NCBI GenBank assembly: GCA_022560615.1
Contig: JADFSR010000007.1
Coordinates: 1-64,000 of the forward strand
DNA length: 64,000 nt
Source: Gemmatimonadota bacterium
GTDB taxonomy: Bacteria; Gemmatimonadota; Gemmatimonadetes; Longimicrobiales; Gaopeijiaceae
Reading direction: 5' to 3'
Shown here: in pieces, positions 9,456 through 17,416 of the stretch
Position numbering within the stretch: the stretch's first letter is position 1
Layout: each line of letters starts with the position of its first letter
The notes under the pieces: generated by a model
Databases searched by the model: none
What the model saw: the letters and a program-made list of their open reading frames with translations, nothing else
What the model was told of the DNA's origin: nothing
Made by a program: the position numbers and the translations under genes

Positions 9456-9871
9456 GCCTCCGCGGCCTCGTCGGAATCCTCGATGAGGAAGATCCCGGGG
9501 CCCTGGAGCGTCTGTCCCTTCACTTTGACGCGAAAGGTGTACTGTCCGGCGTGCGGGAAGACGACGCCTTCCATGGGCATGATGAGCTGACTTCGCGACG
9601 GCGGGTGCCCAGGCGCTTGCGCACGCACCTGGGTCTCGCCCTCGACCGTGAGAGAGATGTTGCCCTCATCGTCCTCCAGGTCTGCCTTGAAGAGATAGCG
9701 GCCCTCGTCGCTCGCGTCCCATTCGAGCACGAGCACGAGGACCAACTGGTCCTGCTGAGCCGGAAAGCCTGGCGCGGACAGGTCGCTGTAGACGCCGTGC
9801 AGGTCGATCTTCCCCTCAGGGGTCGGACGCGCGTCGTCGCAGATCGCGGAGAAACGGATTTGAGCGCTCAT
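9452..9871 (-). CDS. DUF6941-like conserved hypothetical protein
   Basis: 139 residues from the ATG at 9871, which overlaps the stop of the HyuB-type gene. It is a single beta-rich domain: M-S-A-Q-I-R-F-S-A-I-C-D-D-A-R, then I-D-L-H-G-V-Y, P-M-E-G-V-V-F-P-H-A-G-Q-Y-T-F and a final G-P-G-I-F-L-I-E. This pattern (start naming a molecule or state, middle F-P-x-x-G-x-Y) fits the DUF6941 group of small cytosolic beta-sandwich proteins of unknown function. No catalytic residues are evident. It is translationally coupled to both neighbours. Confidence 0.6.
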   Translation of the reverse strand: MSAQIRFSAICDDARPTPEGKIDLHGVYSDLSAPGFPAQQDQLVLVLVLEWDASDEGRYLFKADLEDDEGNISLTVEGETQVRAQAPGHPPSRSQLIMPMEGVVFPHAGQYTFRVKVKGQTLQGPGIFLIEDSDEAAEA

Positions 9872-11484
9872 GATTCGCTTTGAGAAGGCTCTTCGGGAGC
9901 GACGCCCCACCCGCCGCCGCCAGGCGACCGGATGCTGATCACGTCGCCGGCGCTGACTGAGAATGTCGTTTTCCCGGGAAGGCGCTCCTCCACTCCGTCA
10001 CGGATGAGGACGTTCTCGCCTGGCGCGCCGTCTTCACCCCCCTGAGCGCCGGCCGGACCGACGGTCCGTCGTTCGCACAGGAGCGTCACGCGGGCCGGGG
10101 CCAGCAGCATGAGGTCGCGCCTCAGGCCGTCCCCACCTCGGTGGAGCCCCGCACCGCCCGAGCCCCTCCGGATGCCGTAGTGGGTCACGCGGTAGGGATA
10201 CGCGTGCTCGAGTGCCTCGATCGGCGTGTTGAGCGAGTTGGACATGTGGCAGTGCACACCGGAGAGGCCGGGTCCCGTCGGGCCCGCGCCCATCCCCCCT
10301 CCCACCGTTTCGTAGTATGCGAAGGCCTTGCCGTTGCGGGGGTCGACGCCACCCACCGTGATGTTGTTCATCGTGCCTTGAGACAGCGCCGGCATAAGCT
10401 CGGGAAGCGCGACCCCGAAGGCCCGCATGAGCACGTCGGTGATGCGCTGACTCGTCTCGACGTTTCCAGCCGCGACCGATGCCGGTAGCGCCGCGTTTAC
10501 GAGGGACCCGTCGGGCAGCTCCATCGTGACCGCGGACATCGAGCCGCCTCCCGCTGGGAGCGGCTCACCGAGCAACGCCTCCACGACGCACCGGACGACA
10601 TAGCGGACGGCCGAAGACGTGATCGCGGCGACCGCGTTGATGCCGCCGGGCACCTGGGGTGACGTCCCGGTGAAGTCGATGACGAGCCTCGGGCCTTGCA
10701 CGGTCAGCGAGACCCTGATCGGGACCGGTCCCGAGCCGAAGCCGTCATCTTCCATGAAGTCCTCGGCCTCGTACCGCCCATCGGGAATCATCTCGAGCCC
10801 GGCCTCGACCAGGCGATCGGCATACTCGATGAGCGCGTCCATGGCAGCGAGGGTGTCGTCGACCCCGCGCCGTTGGGTAATCTCGAGCAGCCGGGTCGAA
10901 CCCGCGTGCAGCGCCCCGAGCTGAGCGTCGAGGTCCCCAGCGCGCTCCACGGGCGTGCGTACATTGGCGAGCAGCGTCTTCCACAGGTCGTCGTTCAAGA
11001 CGCCCGCGCGGTACAGTCTCACCGGAGGGATGCGAATGCCCTCCTCGAAGATCTCCCTCGCGAGTGGCATCGAGCCCGGTGTGGAGCCACCGACGTCACT
11101 GTGGTGCGCGCGCGAGGCCACGTAACCGAGCAGGCGGGTCTCGGGGCCGTGGACCGCTGAGATGAGCGTGATGTCCGGCAGGTGCGTCCCGCCCCGGAAC
11201 GGATCGTTGACGCATACCACGTCGCCCGGGTCCAGGCTCCCGAGCTCCTCGAGGGCCGCCTCCACGCTCATCGGCATCGCACCGAGGTGCACCGGCATGT
11301 GGTCGCCCACCGAGACCGCGGACCTGGCCGGATTGAAGAGCGCGCACGAGTAATCCTGGCGCTCTTTGATGTTCGGCGAGAACGAGGCGCGCTTCAGGGC
11401 GGCGCCCATTTCTTCCGCCAAGGCAGTGAAGAGATGGCGGAAGACTTCGAGCGCGACTGCGTCGGACGCCGAGGGTATGGACAC
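9868..11484 (-). CDS. Hydantoinase B / oxoprolinase family protein (HyuB-type subunit)
   Basis: 538 residues, full family length. Diagnostic segments are K-E-R-Q-D-Y-S-C-A-L-F-N near the N-terminus, V-N-D-P-F-R-G-G-T-H-L-P-D, S-R-A-H-H-S-D-V-G-G and the C-terminal I-R-S-P-G-G-G-G-W-G. HyuB subunits work with HyuA in ATP-dependent hydrolysis of hydantoins or oxoproline, or in acetophenone-type carboxylases. No HyuA-type gene is beside it, which is unusual. It is the first gene of a minus-strand overlapping series that continues into LPS genes; the functional link is not evident. Confidence 0.88.
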   Translation of the reverse strand: MSIPSASDAVALEVFRHLFTALAEEMGAALKRASFSPNIKERQDYSCALFNPARSAVSVGDHMPVHLGAMPMSVEAALEELGSLDPGDVVCVNDPFRGGTHLPDITLISAVHGPETRLLGYVASRAHHSDVGGSTPGSMPLAREIFEEGIRIPPVRLYRAGVLNDDLWKTLLANVRTPVERAGDLDAQLGALHAGSTRLLEITQRRGVDDTLAAMDALIEYADRLVEAGLEMIPDGRYEAEDFMEDDGFGSGPVPIRVSLTVQGPRLVIDFTGTSPQVPGGINAVAAITSSAVRYVVRCVVEALLGEPLPAGGGSMSAVTMELPDGSLVNAALPASVAAGNVETSQRITDVLMRAFGVALPELMPALSQGTMNNITVGGVDPRNGKAFAYYETVGGGMGAGPTGPGLSGVHCHMSNSLNTPIEALEHAYPYRVTHYGIRRGSGGAGLHRGGDGLRRDLMLLAPARVTLLCERRTVGPAGAQGGEDGAPGENVLIRDGVEERLPGKTTFSVSAGDVISIRSPGGGGWGVAPEEPSQSES

Positions 11485-11631
11485 GTGTATGGCTTGGGTT
11501 TGGCCGATAAGGTGATCGCGGTTACGTTATCAGGCTAATGAAGAAACCTAGCTAATGAAGACCACAAACGGCGCGCGGAATGCGCGCTCATGAAACGATA
11601 AGCGGAGACTGGTTTGGGCAAAGAGAAACTC

Positions 11632-11874
11632 ATGGAGCGGGCACGCGACGAGCTGTTTAGCCACATCAACCGTTGCGGCGTCCTGCAGGCCGAAGATGAC
11701 GACAAAAAGCATTGGATGGATGAGACCATCGACTATATCGGCGAGCGTTACCCCGATCTGACCGATGGCGATTTGACGGGTCTCCGCGAGATCGGAATCC
11801 GATTCTGCCAGCCGGCCATCCCGCATGGCGCCGGCAGTGCCTCGAAGAAGCTGGACGACGCAACCGTGGCGTAA
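11632..11874 (+). CDS. Small conserved-looking hypothetical protein
   Basis: 80 residues from ATG 11632 (TTG at 11614 would add six residues). The protein is acidic and helical (M-E-R-A-R-D-E-L-F-S-H-I-N-R-C-G-V-L and W-M-D-E-T-I-D-Y-I-G-E-R-Y-P-D-L), with even codon use like the neighbours, and ends just before a strong intrinsic terminator. I do not recognise a family. A single Cys is followed by Gly, and there is no signal peptide. The coherent composition and downstream terminator favour a real gene. Confidence 0.6.
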   Translation: MERARDELFSHINRCGVLQAEDDDKKHWMDETIDYIGERYPDLTDGDLTGLREIGIRFCQPAIPHGAGSASKKLDDATVA

Positions 11875-11902
11875 CGCCGGTTCGCGAACTTCACGCAGGG
11901 GC

Positions 11903-11932
11903 GCGGGGAGCCGCGGGGAGCCGCGGGGAGCC
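11903..11932 (+). repeat. Three perfect tandem copies of a 10-mer (GCGGGGAGCC)
   Basis: The unit GCGGGGAGCC occurs three times head to tail at 11903, 11913 and 11923, between the stop of the small gene and the terminator hairpin. The G-rich arms could compete with the terminator stem. Probably slippage-generated. Confidence 0.85.
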
Positions 11933-11935
11933 TAT

Positions 11936-11960
11936 GGGGCCTCCCGTGCCCCCTTTTTTT
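11936..11960 (+). terminator. Intrinsic terminator
   Basis: GGGGC (11936-11940), a 7-nt loop, GCCCC (11948-11952) and then seven T (11954-11960). It lies 62 bp after the stop of the small gene on the + strand and would isolate it from the asparaginase gene. An alternative GGGAG/CTCCC pairing uses the last tandem repeat. Confidence 0.7.
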
Positions 11961-12111
11961 AGCTTCTGACTTTCAAGACGTTCGTGCTCGCCCAGCGGCG
12001 GCGAATCCTCCCAAATCCTCGGCTTTTTGTGTCGGCTTTTTGGGTGGCGAGGAGTTGGCTTCCCGCATATACTTCCGGCCGCTCGTCGCTGGATTTACCG
12101 AGGAGGACTCC

Positions 12112-13209
12112 ATGGGCAGTAGGCGTAATTTCATCAAGACGTCGGCGGGAGTGGGTGCGGTCGCGGCTCTCGGCGTGTTTCCCAAGAGCCTGCAAGGCGC
12201 GCCGGCCGTGGTGATTCGCCGGGTGACGCCGACGTGCGTCGCGTCCGCGAACGGACTCCGTGCGGTCAGCCGGGCGATCGAAGAGCTCGCGAACGGAGCG
12301 GAAACGATCGACGCGATCGTGCGTGGCGTGAACCTCGTGGAAGAAGACCCGAACGACACGTCGGTCGGGTACGGGGGACGGCCCAACCAGGACGGGGTCG
12401 TCCAGCTCGATTCCTCCCTCATGCACGGACCCACGCGCGGTGCCGGTGCGGTCGCCGCGATCGAGGGTGTCAAGCGACCTTCGCTCGTCGCGCTCGACGT
12501 GATGCGCTACACCGATCACCACTTGCTCGTAGGTGAGGGTGCGCAGCGCTTCGCGAGGTCGATGGGGCACAAGATCGAGGATCTGCTGACCGAGGAAACC
12601 CGTCGACGTTGGATCGAATGGAGGGCGCGCCTGAGCGATCAGGACGACTACCTGATGCCGGCGGAGTCCAGCGAGCGTGTGACGCGGTTCCGCGAGCCTG
12701 AAGAGTTCGGCGACAGCCTGCTCGACTCTCACGACGGCTTTCGCCCTCAGGGTACCATCAACTGCGACATTGTCGACGCGAACGGCGACCTGTCCTCGGT
12801 CACCACGACCTCGGGTCTCGCGTATAAGATCCCCGGTCGCGTGGGCGACTCCGCCATCATCGGCGCGGGCCAGTACTGCGACAACGACGTGGGGGCCGCC
12901 GGATCGACGGGACGCGGCGAGGCGGTCATCAAGACGTGTGGCAGCTACACGGTCGTCGAGTTCATGCGCAACGGCATGCATCCGAAGGACGCGTGCCTGG
13001 AAGCGCTTCGCCGAATCGTGCACGTGACCGTGGAGTCCCGTCTCATTCGGGAGGACGGCCTTCCCAACTTCGGCGTGAACTACTATGCCGTGAACAAGAA
13101 CGGTGAGTACGGCGGCGCCGCGATCTATTCGGGCGCGCGGTTCGCCGTGAGCGTGGACGGAGACTCGAGGCATGAGGACTCCGCCTATCTCTTCGAGCGC
13201 GCGCAATGA
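12112..13209 (+). CDS. Exported N4-(beta-N-acetylglucosaminyl)-L-asparaginase (Ntn hydrolase)
   Basis: 365 residues from ATG 12112, chosen because GAGGAG lies just upstream and the N-terminus then reads S-R-R-N-F-I-K, a twin-arginine signal with a hydrophobic Ala/Val region. The asparaginase-2 / glycosylasparaginase fold is clear: V-G-Y-G-G-R-P-N, M-H-G-P-T-R-G-A-G and the self-cleavage site Q-G-T-I-N-C-D with nucleophile T215, followed by T-T-S-G-L-A-Y-K and G-A-A-G-S-T-G-R-G-E. The family removes the Asn-linked GlcNAc unit or isoaspartyl groups. A Tat-exported form would act in the periplasm on glycopeptides. It overlaps the next gene by 4 bp. Confidence 0.88.
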   Translation: MGSRRNFIKTSAGVGAVAALGVFPKSLQGAPAVVIRRVTPTCVASANGLRAVSRAIEELANGAETIDAIVRGVNLVEEDPNDTSVGYGGRPNQDGVVQLDSSLMHGPTRGAGAVAAIEGVKRPSLVALDVMRYTDHHLLVGEGAQRFARSMGHKIEDLLTEETRRRWIEWRARLSDQDDYLMPAESSERVTRFREPEEFGDSLLDSHDGFRPQGTINCDIVDANGDLSSVTTTSGLAYKIPGRVGDSAIIGAGQYCDNDVGAAGSTGRGEAVIKTCGSYTVVEFMRNGMHPKDACLEALRRIVHVTVESRLIREDGLPNFGVNYYAVNKNGEYGGAAIYSGARFAVSVDGDSRHEDSAYLFERAQ

Positions 13210-13544
13210 CGGATGTGCTGCAGATAGACGACGAAAAGCGAGTGCTGAAGCAGTACTATGGCGGTGTCCAGATGGACTCCCCGAACGGGGGCTTCCTCAT
13301 GGTACTCGGAATCCGACCTGGCGAGGGCGGCACCGCAGTGTGCTTGCTGGAGTGCAGCGTCTCGTCGCTCCGCTACCGGATCGTGATCCCCAAGGCCACG
13401 AAAACCGAGCGCAGGAAGGTCAAGGACGTACTGGATGCGGGCGACGATCCCGACTGTCCGCGCCATGGCCCTGGCACGCGCCTCGTCCGGGCAGGGAAGA
13501 ACTTCGTCTGCAACTCCTGCGGAGTGGCGTATGCCCGCGCATAG
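13206..13544 (+). CDS. Hypothetical protein with C-terminal zinc-ribbon-like Cys motif
   Basis: 112 residues starting at the ATG overlapping the asparaginase stop. The N-terminal ~75 residues are beta/alpha mixed without a recognised domain. The C-terminus has C-P-R-H-G then C-N-S-C-G, a plausible one-zinc ribbon (C-x2-H ... C-x2-C). No signal peptide. Translational coupling to an exported asparaginase is its only context. Confidence 0.6.
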   Translation: MTDVLQIDDEKRVLKQYYGGVQMDSPNGGFLMVLGIRPGEGGTAVCLLECSVSSLRYRIVIPKATKTERRKVKDVLDAGDDPDCPRHGPGTRLVRAGKNFVCNSCGVAYARA

Positions 13545-13667
13545 CGGTCCGCGGAAGGCATCGAACCGTCTCATTTCCAGGGTGGTACGAGCTAAATCCG
13601 CGCATTAGATTGCTCTAGAAATCTCTCATTCGCGTCGACCTGCGGCGGTCGGCAAGGAGCTTCCTAC

Positions 13668-14780
13668 ATGCCCGACCGATTCCTCAGTTCAGAGGAATAC
13701 GACGAGCAGGCGCACAAGCTCTACAATGATGGCGACTATGACGGGGCCCTCGAGATGCTAAAAGAGGGCCTCTCATTATATCCCAACGACGTTGAGCTCT
13801 ACGTCGGCCTGGGATATGCGCGATTGGCGAGAGAGGAGTATGCCTGGGCTCGGAAGGCTTTCGAGCAGGCGGCCGTCCTAGATGGCGCCCACGAAGATGC
13901 CTTGGTCGGCCTCGGCGAGACCTTGCTCCGTTTCGGTGAGCAAGAGCGCGCGCTGAAGCTCTTCGATGAAGTCGCGGCCATGGGGTACGATGACGACATC
14001 GAGCTCATGCTCACGATGGGGCGCGCGCTGTACCGCGAGGCGCTCTATTCCCAGTGCCGAGACGTCTTCGCGAAGGCCGCCGCCGCCCGACCCGATAGCG
14101 CAGATGCCGCTGCCTCGCTCGGCTATGCGCTGCATCGACTCGGAGACGATGTCGGCGCGGGTCGCCAGATTCGCAGGGCGCTACGCCTCGATCCCGACCT
14201 GCACGAGGCGCGCGTCTATCTCGGTCACCTCTTGTACGACCGGGGCGACTGGGAAGGCGCGCTGCGCGAGCTCGAGCGTGTGCCCCCGCAGGAGCACTGG
14301 GATGCGCTTGCCGTGTGGAGGCTCATGGAGCTGAAGCGCGCGCTTTGGCATCTGGACGCCGGTGACTCACGGTTGTCGCCGTGGGAGCGGCGTCTGCGGG
14401 AACTCGAAGATCTCGACGACCCGATCGATCGGCTCTTGGCCGAGGTCGAGTCGCAGATGCGAGGCGCGGAGCCCGGTGCCTACTTCGATCCCAGCCAGCT
14501 CGAACTCTTCGAGCGGAGCCAGTCGGGAGAGTCGGAGGGCCGACACGTCGTGCGGCTCACGGACGGACACCAGGTGCGTGGGACCTGGCATGAAATTGTT
14601 CGACAGATGAGAGACCAGGCAGGCTTTTCGCATGAGACGATTGCACACTACATGCGTCGACTCGCGGAGCGCTGGCATGAGCAGAGTGGTGTGGAGATCC
14701 CGTTCGCCGACCCCGAGTCGTTCCTGAGAGCCGCCGTCGAGGCGGGGTTGGTGCGGCTGGAGGTCGAATCGGAGGAGTGA
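13668..14780 (+). CDS. TPR-repeat protein
   Basis: 370 residues. At least five tetratricopeptide repeats span about 8-205 (examples: K-L-Y-N-D-G-D-Y-D-G-A-L, A-L-V-G-L-G-E-T-L-L-R, Y-L-G-H-L-L-Y-D-R-G-D-W-E-G-A-L). A distinct C-terminal region contains H-Q-V-R-G-T-W-H-E-I-V-R-Q-M-R and S-H-E-T-I-A-H-Y-M-R-R, not TPR-like and of unknown function. A good ribosome site (AAGGAG) lies 8 nt before the ATG. It has no signal peptide, so it is probably a cytosolic scaffold. Its stop overlaps the ATG of the zinc-ribbon protein, suggesting the two work together. Confidence 0.8.
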   Translation: MPDRFLSSEEYDEQAHKLYNDGDYDGALEMLKEGLSLYPNDVELYVGLGYARLAREEYAWARKAFEQAAVLDGAHEDALVGLGETLLRFGEQERALKLFDEVAAMGYDDDIELMLTMGRALYREALYSQCRDVFAKAAAARPDSADAAASLGYALHRLGDDVGAGRQIRRALRLDPDLHEARVYLGHLLYDRGDWEGALRELERVPPQEHWDALAVWRLMELKRALWHLDAGDSRLSPWERRLRELEDLDDPIDRLLAEVESQMRGAEPGAYFDPSQLELFERSQSGESEGRHVVRLTDGHQVRGTWHEIVRQMRDQAGFSHETIAHYMRRLAERWHEQSGVEIPFADPESFLRAAVEAGLVRLEVESEE

Positions 14781-15433
14781 TGGGCGAGACCGAACAAGTA
14801 CTCTCGAGGTTCTACGGCGTACTCGTCGACGAGATTCGTGCGCAACGGCCCGACGATCTCACGGGGCCGTTCACGGTCGCGGAGATCTACCAGAACCTCG
14901 TTCCGTACGGTTCGCACCGCGACCGCATCGGTGTGGAGATGAACGGTGACTACGAAGACGCTCTGCTGCGTCTGCTCGCGGGGGAGGGCGGCTACCTGAT
15001 CCTCGAGTCCGAGGCGGCGCTCCGGAACCTGCGCGAAGAGCTCGAGTCCTCGAACCCCAACACCGGCCTGTACCGCGAGTATGCTGCTGTGGACGTGCGC
15101 CTCAATTCCGACCGGCTCGGTGGACAGGAGGTCGCTTCCCAGGAGGTCCCCGTGGACGATCCGAGCTCGGACGAGCCGGAGGGCGATGTCGACGCGGGCC
15201 TTGTCAGCGCCGCCGGGGACGAGTCGGCTGAGGAGGCGTCGGAATCCGAGTCCGACGGCGAACCGCTGACCGCCTGCCGCTGGTGCCGGGCCGATCTCCC
15301 GCAGAGGGGCACGCTGAACTTCTGCCCGTTCTGCGGCATGGACGTGCACGTCGTGCCCTGTCTGGGGTGCGGCGAGGAGTTGGCGCCGGAGTGGCGTTTC
15401 TGCGCGGCCTGCGGCGCCGAGGTCCAAGCTTGA
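14780..15433 (+). CDS. Zinc-ribbon protein with N-terminal helical domain
   Basis: 217 residues. An N-terminal ~95-residue helical region (E-Q-V-L-S-R-F-Y-G-V-L-V-D-E-I and a P-F-T-V-A-E-I-Y-Q-N-L start) is followed by an acidic low-complexity linker (about 115-165). Then come two zinc ribbons: C-R-W-C ... C-P-F-C-G and C-L-G-C-G ... C-A-A-C-G. Such double ribbons mediate protein or nucleic-acid contacts. ATG 14780 overlaps the TPR gene stop (TGATG). Confidence 0.7.
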   Translation: MGETEQVLSRFYGVLVDEIRAQRPDDLTGPFTVAEIYQNLVPYGSHRDRIGVEMNGDYEDALLRLLAGEGGYLILESEAALRNLREELESSNPNTGLYREYAAVDVRLNSDRLGGQEVASQEVPVDDPSSDEPEGDVDAGLVSAAGDESAEEASESESDGEPLTACRWCRADLPQRGTLNFCPFCGMDVHVVPCLGCGEELAPEWRFCAACGAEVQA

Positions 15434-15897
15434 GAGGAGCGCTCCGTCAGAGGCCCTTTCTCTGTGCGCTCCTGATCGCCGCCGCCGGCACGTCGTGTCA
15501 GGTGGACTCCGAGTTGCAGCCGGATGAAGTGCTGCGCTCGGAACTCGGATTGACCGATCGTGACGAGGTTCACCGTGTGGTAATCACGGGAGGGGACGTC
15601 GAGCTGGCCGAGCCGCAGGCCACCACTATTCAGCCCGGAGCCTACCTGGAGTTCGTGACGGGTGACTGGTTCGTGCATGAGATCATCTTCGAACTCGACT
15701 CCTTGCTTCCGGAAGCTCGGGCGTTCTTGGAGAGAACGGACCAGGTCGCGTCGCCTCCGCTACTGCGGTTGGACAGCAGGTACGTGGTGGACTTCGAGGG
15801 TGGCCCTCCCGGCCGGTATCCGTTCGTCCTGGAGGGCAGTGGCGCCGCGGGGCACGGGGTGGTAGTGGTCAAAGTGAAACCCTCAGAAGGCTGTTGA
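15430..15897 (+). CDS. Putative lipoprotein with cupredoxin-like domain
   Basis: 155 residues if read from TTG 15430, whose TTGA overlaps the stop of the zinc-ribbon gene. The start gives R-G-A-L-R-Q-R-P-F-L-C-A-L-L-I-A-A-A-G-T-S-C, a lipoprotein-type signal with Cys near residue 22. The mature part ends with W-F-V-H-E-I-I-F-E and P-G-R-Y-P-F-V-L-E-G-S-G-A-A-G-H-G-V-V-V-V, resembling the last strands of cupredoxins, though a full Cys/Met copper site is not visible. The last four codons and the TGA lie inside the left inverted repeat of the palindromic element, so the native C-terminus may have been altered. Confidence 0.6.
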   Translation: MRGALRQRPFLCALLIAAAGTSCQVDSELQPDEVLRSELGLTDRDEVHRVVITGGDVELAEPQATTIQPGAYLEFVTGDWFVHEIIFELDSLLPEARAFLERTDQVASPPLLRLDSRYVVDFEGGPPGRYPFVLEGSGAAGHGVVVVKVKPSEGC

Positions 15898-16249
15898 AGA
15901 AGTACAGTGGGTCGCGCACATGGTGCTTGCGCGCGTTCAGGCAAGGAACGACGAGGAGTCGTAGCAGGGCGGGCACCGCCGCCGAAGGCGGTGGTCCGAC
16001 GAGGAGAGACGATGGATCAACCGCGCAACCACCATGTGCCCAACACCGTGGCTGATAGGAACATACGAGTCTGTGGGTTGGGGTGGCACGGCCCCATCTC
16101 CGTCGTTGGAGCTCCTAGCCGTAGCGACGGCTATGGCGTCGTTGCTCCGCGACCCGCGCGTTGCGCGTGTGCCCTCTGGGGCCGTGGCATCCCGGGGACC
16201 CGTGCGTTAGCACGGGTGGCGGCCCGCTGTACTTCTTCAACAGCCTTCT
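15885..16249 (+). repeat. Palindromic structured element, copy 1 (365 bp, terminal inverted repeats, nested hairpins)
   Basis: It starts AGAAGGCTGTTGAAGAAGTA and ends with the reverse complement. 23 bp are perfect and the match extends to about 30 with two T/G positions that could pair G-U in RNA. Helix 2 pairs 15916-15933 with 16022-16039 (17 of 18). Helix 3 pairs 16087-16095 with 16178-16186. GGAGC 16108-16112 pairs with GCTCC 16144-16148. Hairpin 16116-16133 has a 7-bp stem. Extra hairpins absent from copy 2 are at 15974-15993 and 16198-16217, with a GC-rich insert around 16150-16172. No transposase ORF. It resembles a MITE-like or REP-like non-autonomous element or a structured RNA. Confidence 0.9.
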
Positions 16250-16250
16250 A

Positions 16251-17315
16251 ATGCCCAGAGTCGCGCTCATTCCCGGAGACGGTATCGGCGTCGAGGTCGT
16301 GCGCGAGGCTCGCCGCCTGCTGGAGGCGTTGAACGCGCCCGAGGGTCTCGGCTTGCAGCTGGACGACTGGGACCTCGGTGCGGAGCGGTACCTGCGCGAG
16401 GGTGTCACGATCACGGACGAGGAGTTTGCTGCGCTCGCCGAGTACGATGCCGTGCTCTTGGGGGCCCTGGGTGACCCACGCGTGCCCGGCAACGAGCACA
16501 CGAAGGACATTCTGCTCGGCATGAGGTTCAAGCTCGACCTGTACGTGAACTTCCGGCCGTGCGTGCTGCTTTCGCCGGAGCTCTCGCCGCTCAGAGATCT
16601 AGCGGGCCCGCTGCGTTTGGAGCTCTTCCGCGAGAACACTGAGGGTGCCTATACGGGTATGGGGGGTAGCTTCAAGACGGGAACACCGGACGAGGTCGCG
16701 ATCGAGGAAGACGTCAACACGCGAAAGGGGGTGGAGCGGATCATCCGGGCGGCCTTCGAGTTCGCGGACTCCCGTGGGCGTGGTCGCGTGACCTTGGTGG
16801 ACAAGGCCAACGTCCAGAGGCATGCGGGCGGTCTTTGGCGTCGCGTCTTCGCGGAAGTGGGCGCCGGCTATCCGGACATAGACCAGGACGCGATGTATGT
16901 CGATGCCATGGTCATGGATCTGGTCCGGCGACCGGAGCGCTACGAAGTCATCGTAACGTCGAATCTCTTCGGTGATATCCTGAGCGATCTCGCCGCAGAA
17001 GTGACGGGCGGGCTGGGTCTCGCTCCTTCGGCCAATATCCATCCAGGACGGAACGCGCTGTTCGAGCCCGTGCACGGATCTGCCCCGGACATCGCGGGCA
17101 CGGGAACCGCGAACCCCATTGGGGCGATTCGTTGCGTTTCGCTCATGCTCGACCACTTTGGTCGTTCTGACCTTGCGGAGCGTGTGGAGGCTGCGGTTGC
17201 CGCCTCGGTAGCAGCGGGGAGGACTACCCCCGACCTGGGGGGGAAGCACTCGACGGAAGATGTCGGCCAGTGGATCACCGCGCATGTCGCGGGCCTCCGT
17301 GCCGCGAGCAACTAG
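16251..17315 (+). CDS. Isocitrate/isopropylmalate dehydrogenase family protein (LeuB-like)
   Basis: 354 residues with the beta-decarboxylating dehydrogenase fold: A-L-I-P-G-D-G-I-G at the N-terminus, the substrate and metal region F-R-E-N-T-E-G-A-Y, the metal-binding T-S-N-L-F-G-D-I-L-S-D and the NAD loop H-G-S-A-P-D-I-A-G-T-G-T-A-N-P. Length and loop fit 3-isopropylmalate dehydrogenase or the related homoisocitrate/tartrate enzymes; no leuA, leuC or leuD lies here to decide. The ATG is 2 bp beyond the palindromic element, so any leader and ribosome site must lie within the element; no clear Shine-Dalgarno is seen. Confidence 0.85.
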   Translation: MPRVALIPGDGIGVEVVREARRLLEALNAPEGLGLQLDDWDLGAERYLREGVTITDEEFAALAEYDAVLLGALGDPRVPGNEHTKDILLGMRFKLDLYVNFRPCVLLSPELSPLRDLAGPLRLELFRENTEGAYTGMGGSFKTGTPDEVAIEEDVNTRKGVERIIRAAFEFADSRGRGRVTLVDKANVQRHAGGLWRRVFAEVGAGYPDIDQDAMYVDAMVMDLVRRPERYEVIVTSNLFGDILSDLAAEVTGGLGLAPSANIHPGRNALFEPVHGSAPDIAGTGTANPIGAIRCVSLMLDHFGRSDLAERVEAAVAASVAAGRTTPDLGGKHSTEDVGQWITAHVAGLRAASN

Positions 17316-17416
17316 AAGCGGACCGAGACATCTGACGGGGTGAACCGGCGGCGCCCTCGGGGGGTAGTTTGTGGTCCACGATTCTTGCATCTGATTCCCG
17401 CTCGAGCTGAGGCCCA

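Noticed and set aside
15885-15907. TA target-site duplication at the element ends
   Set aside because: Copy 2 has TA at both sides, but copy 1 has CA on the left, so no consistent duplication can be defined from two copies.
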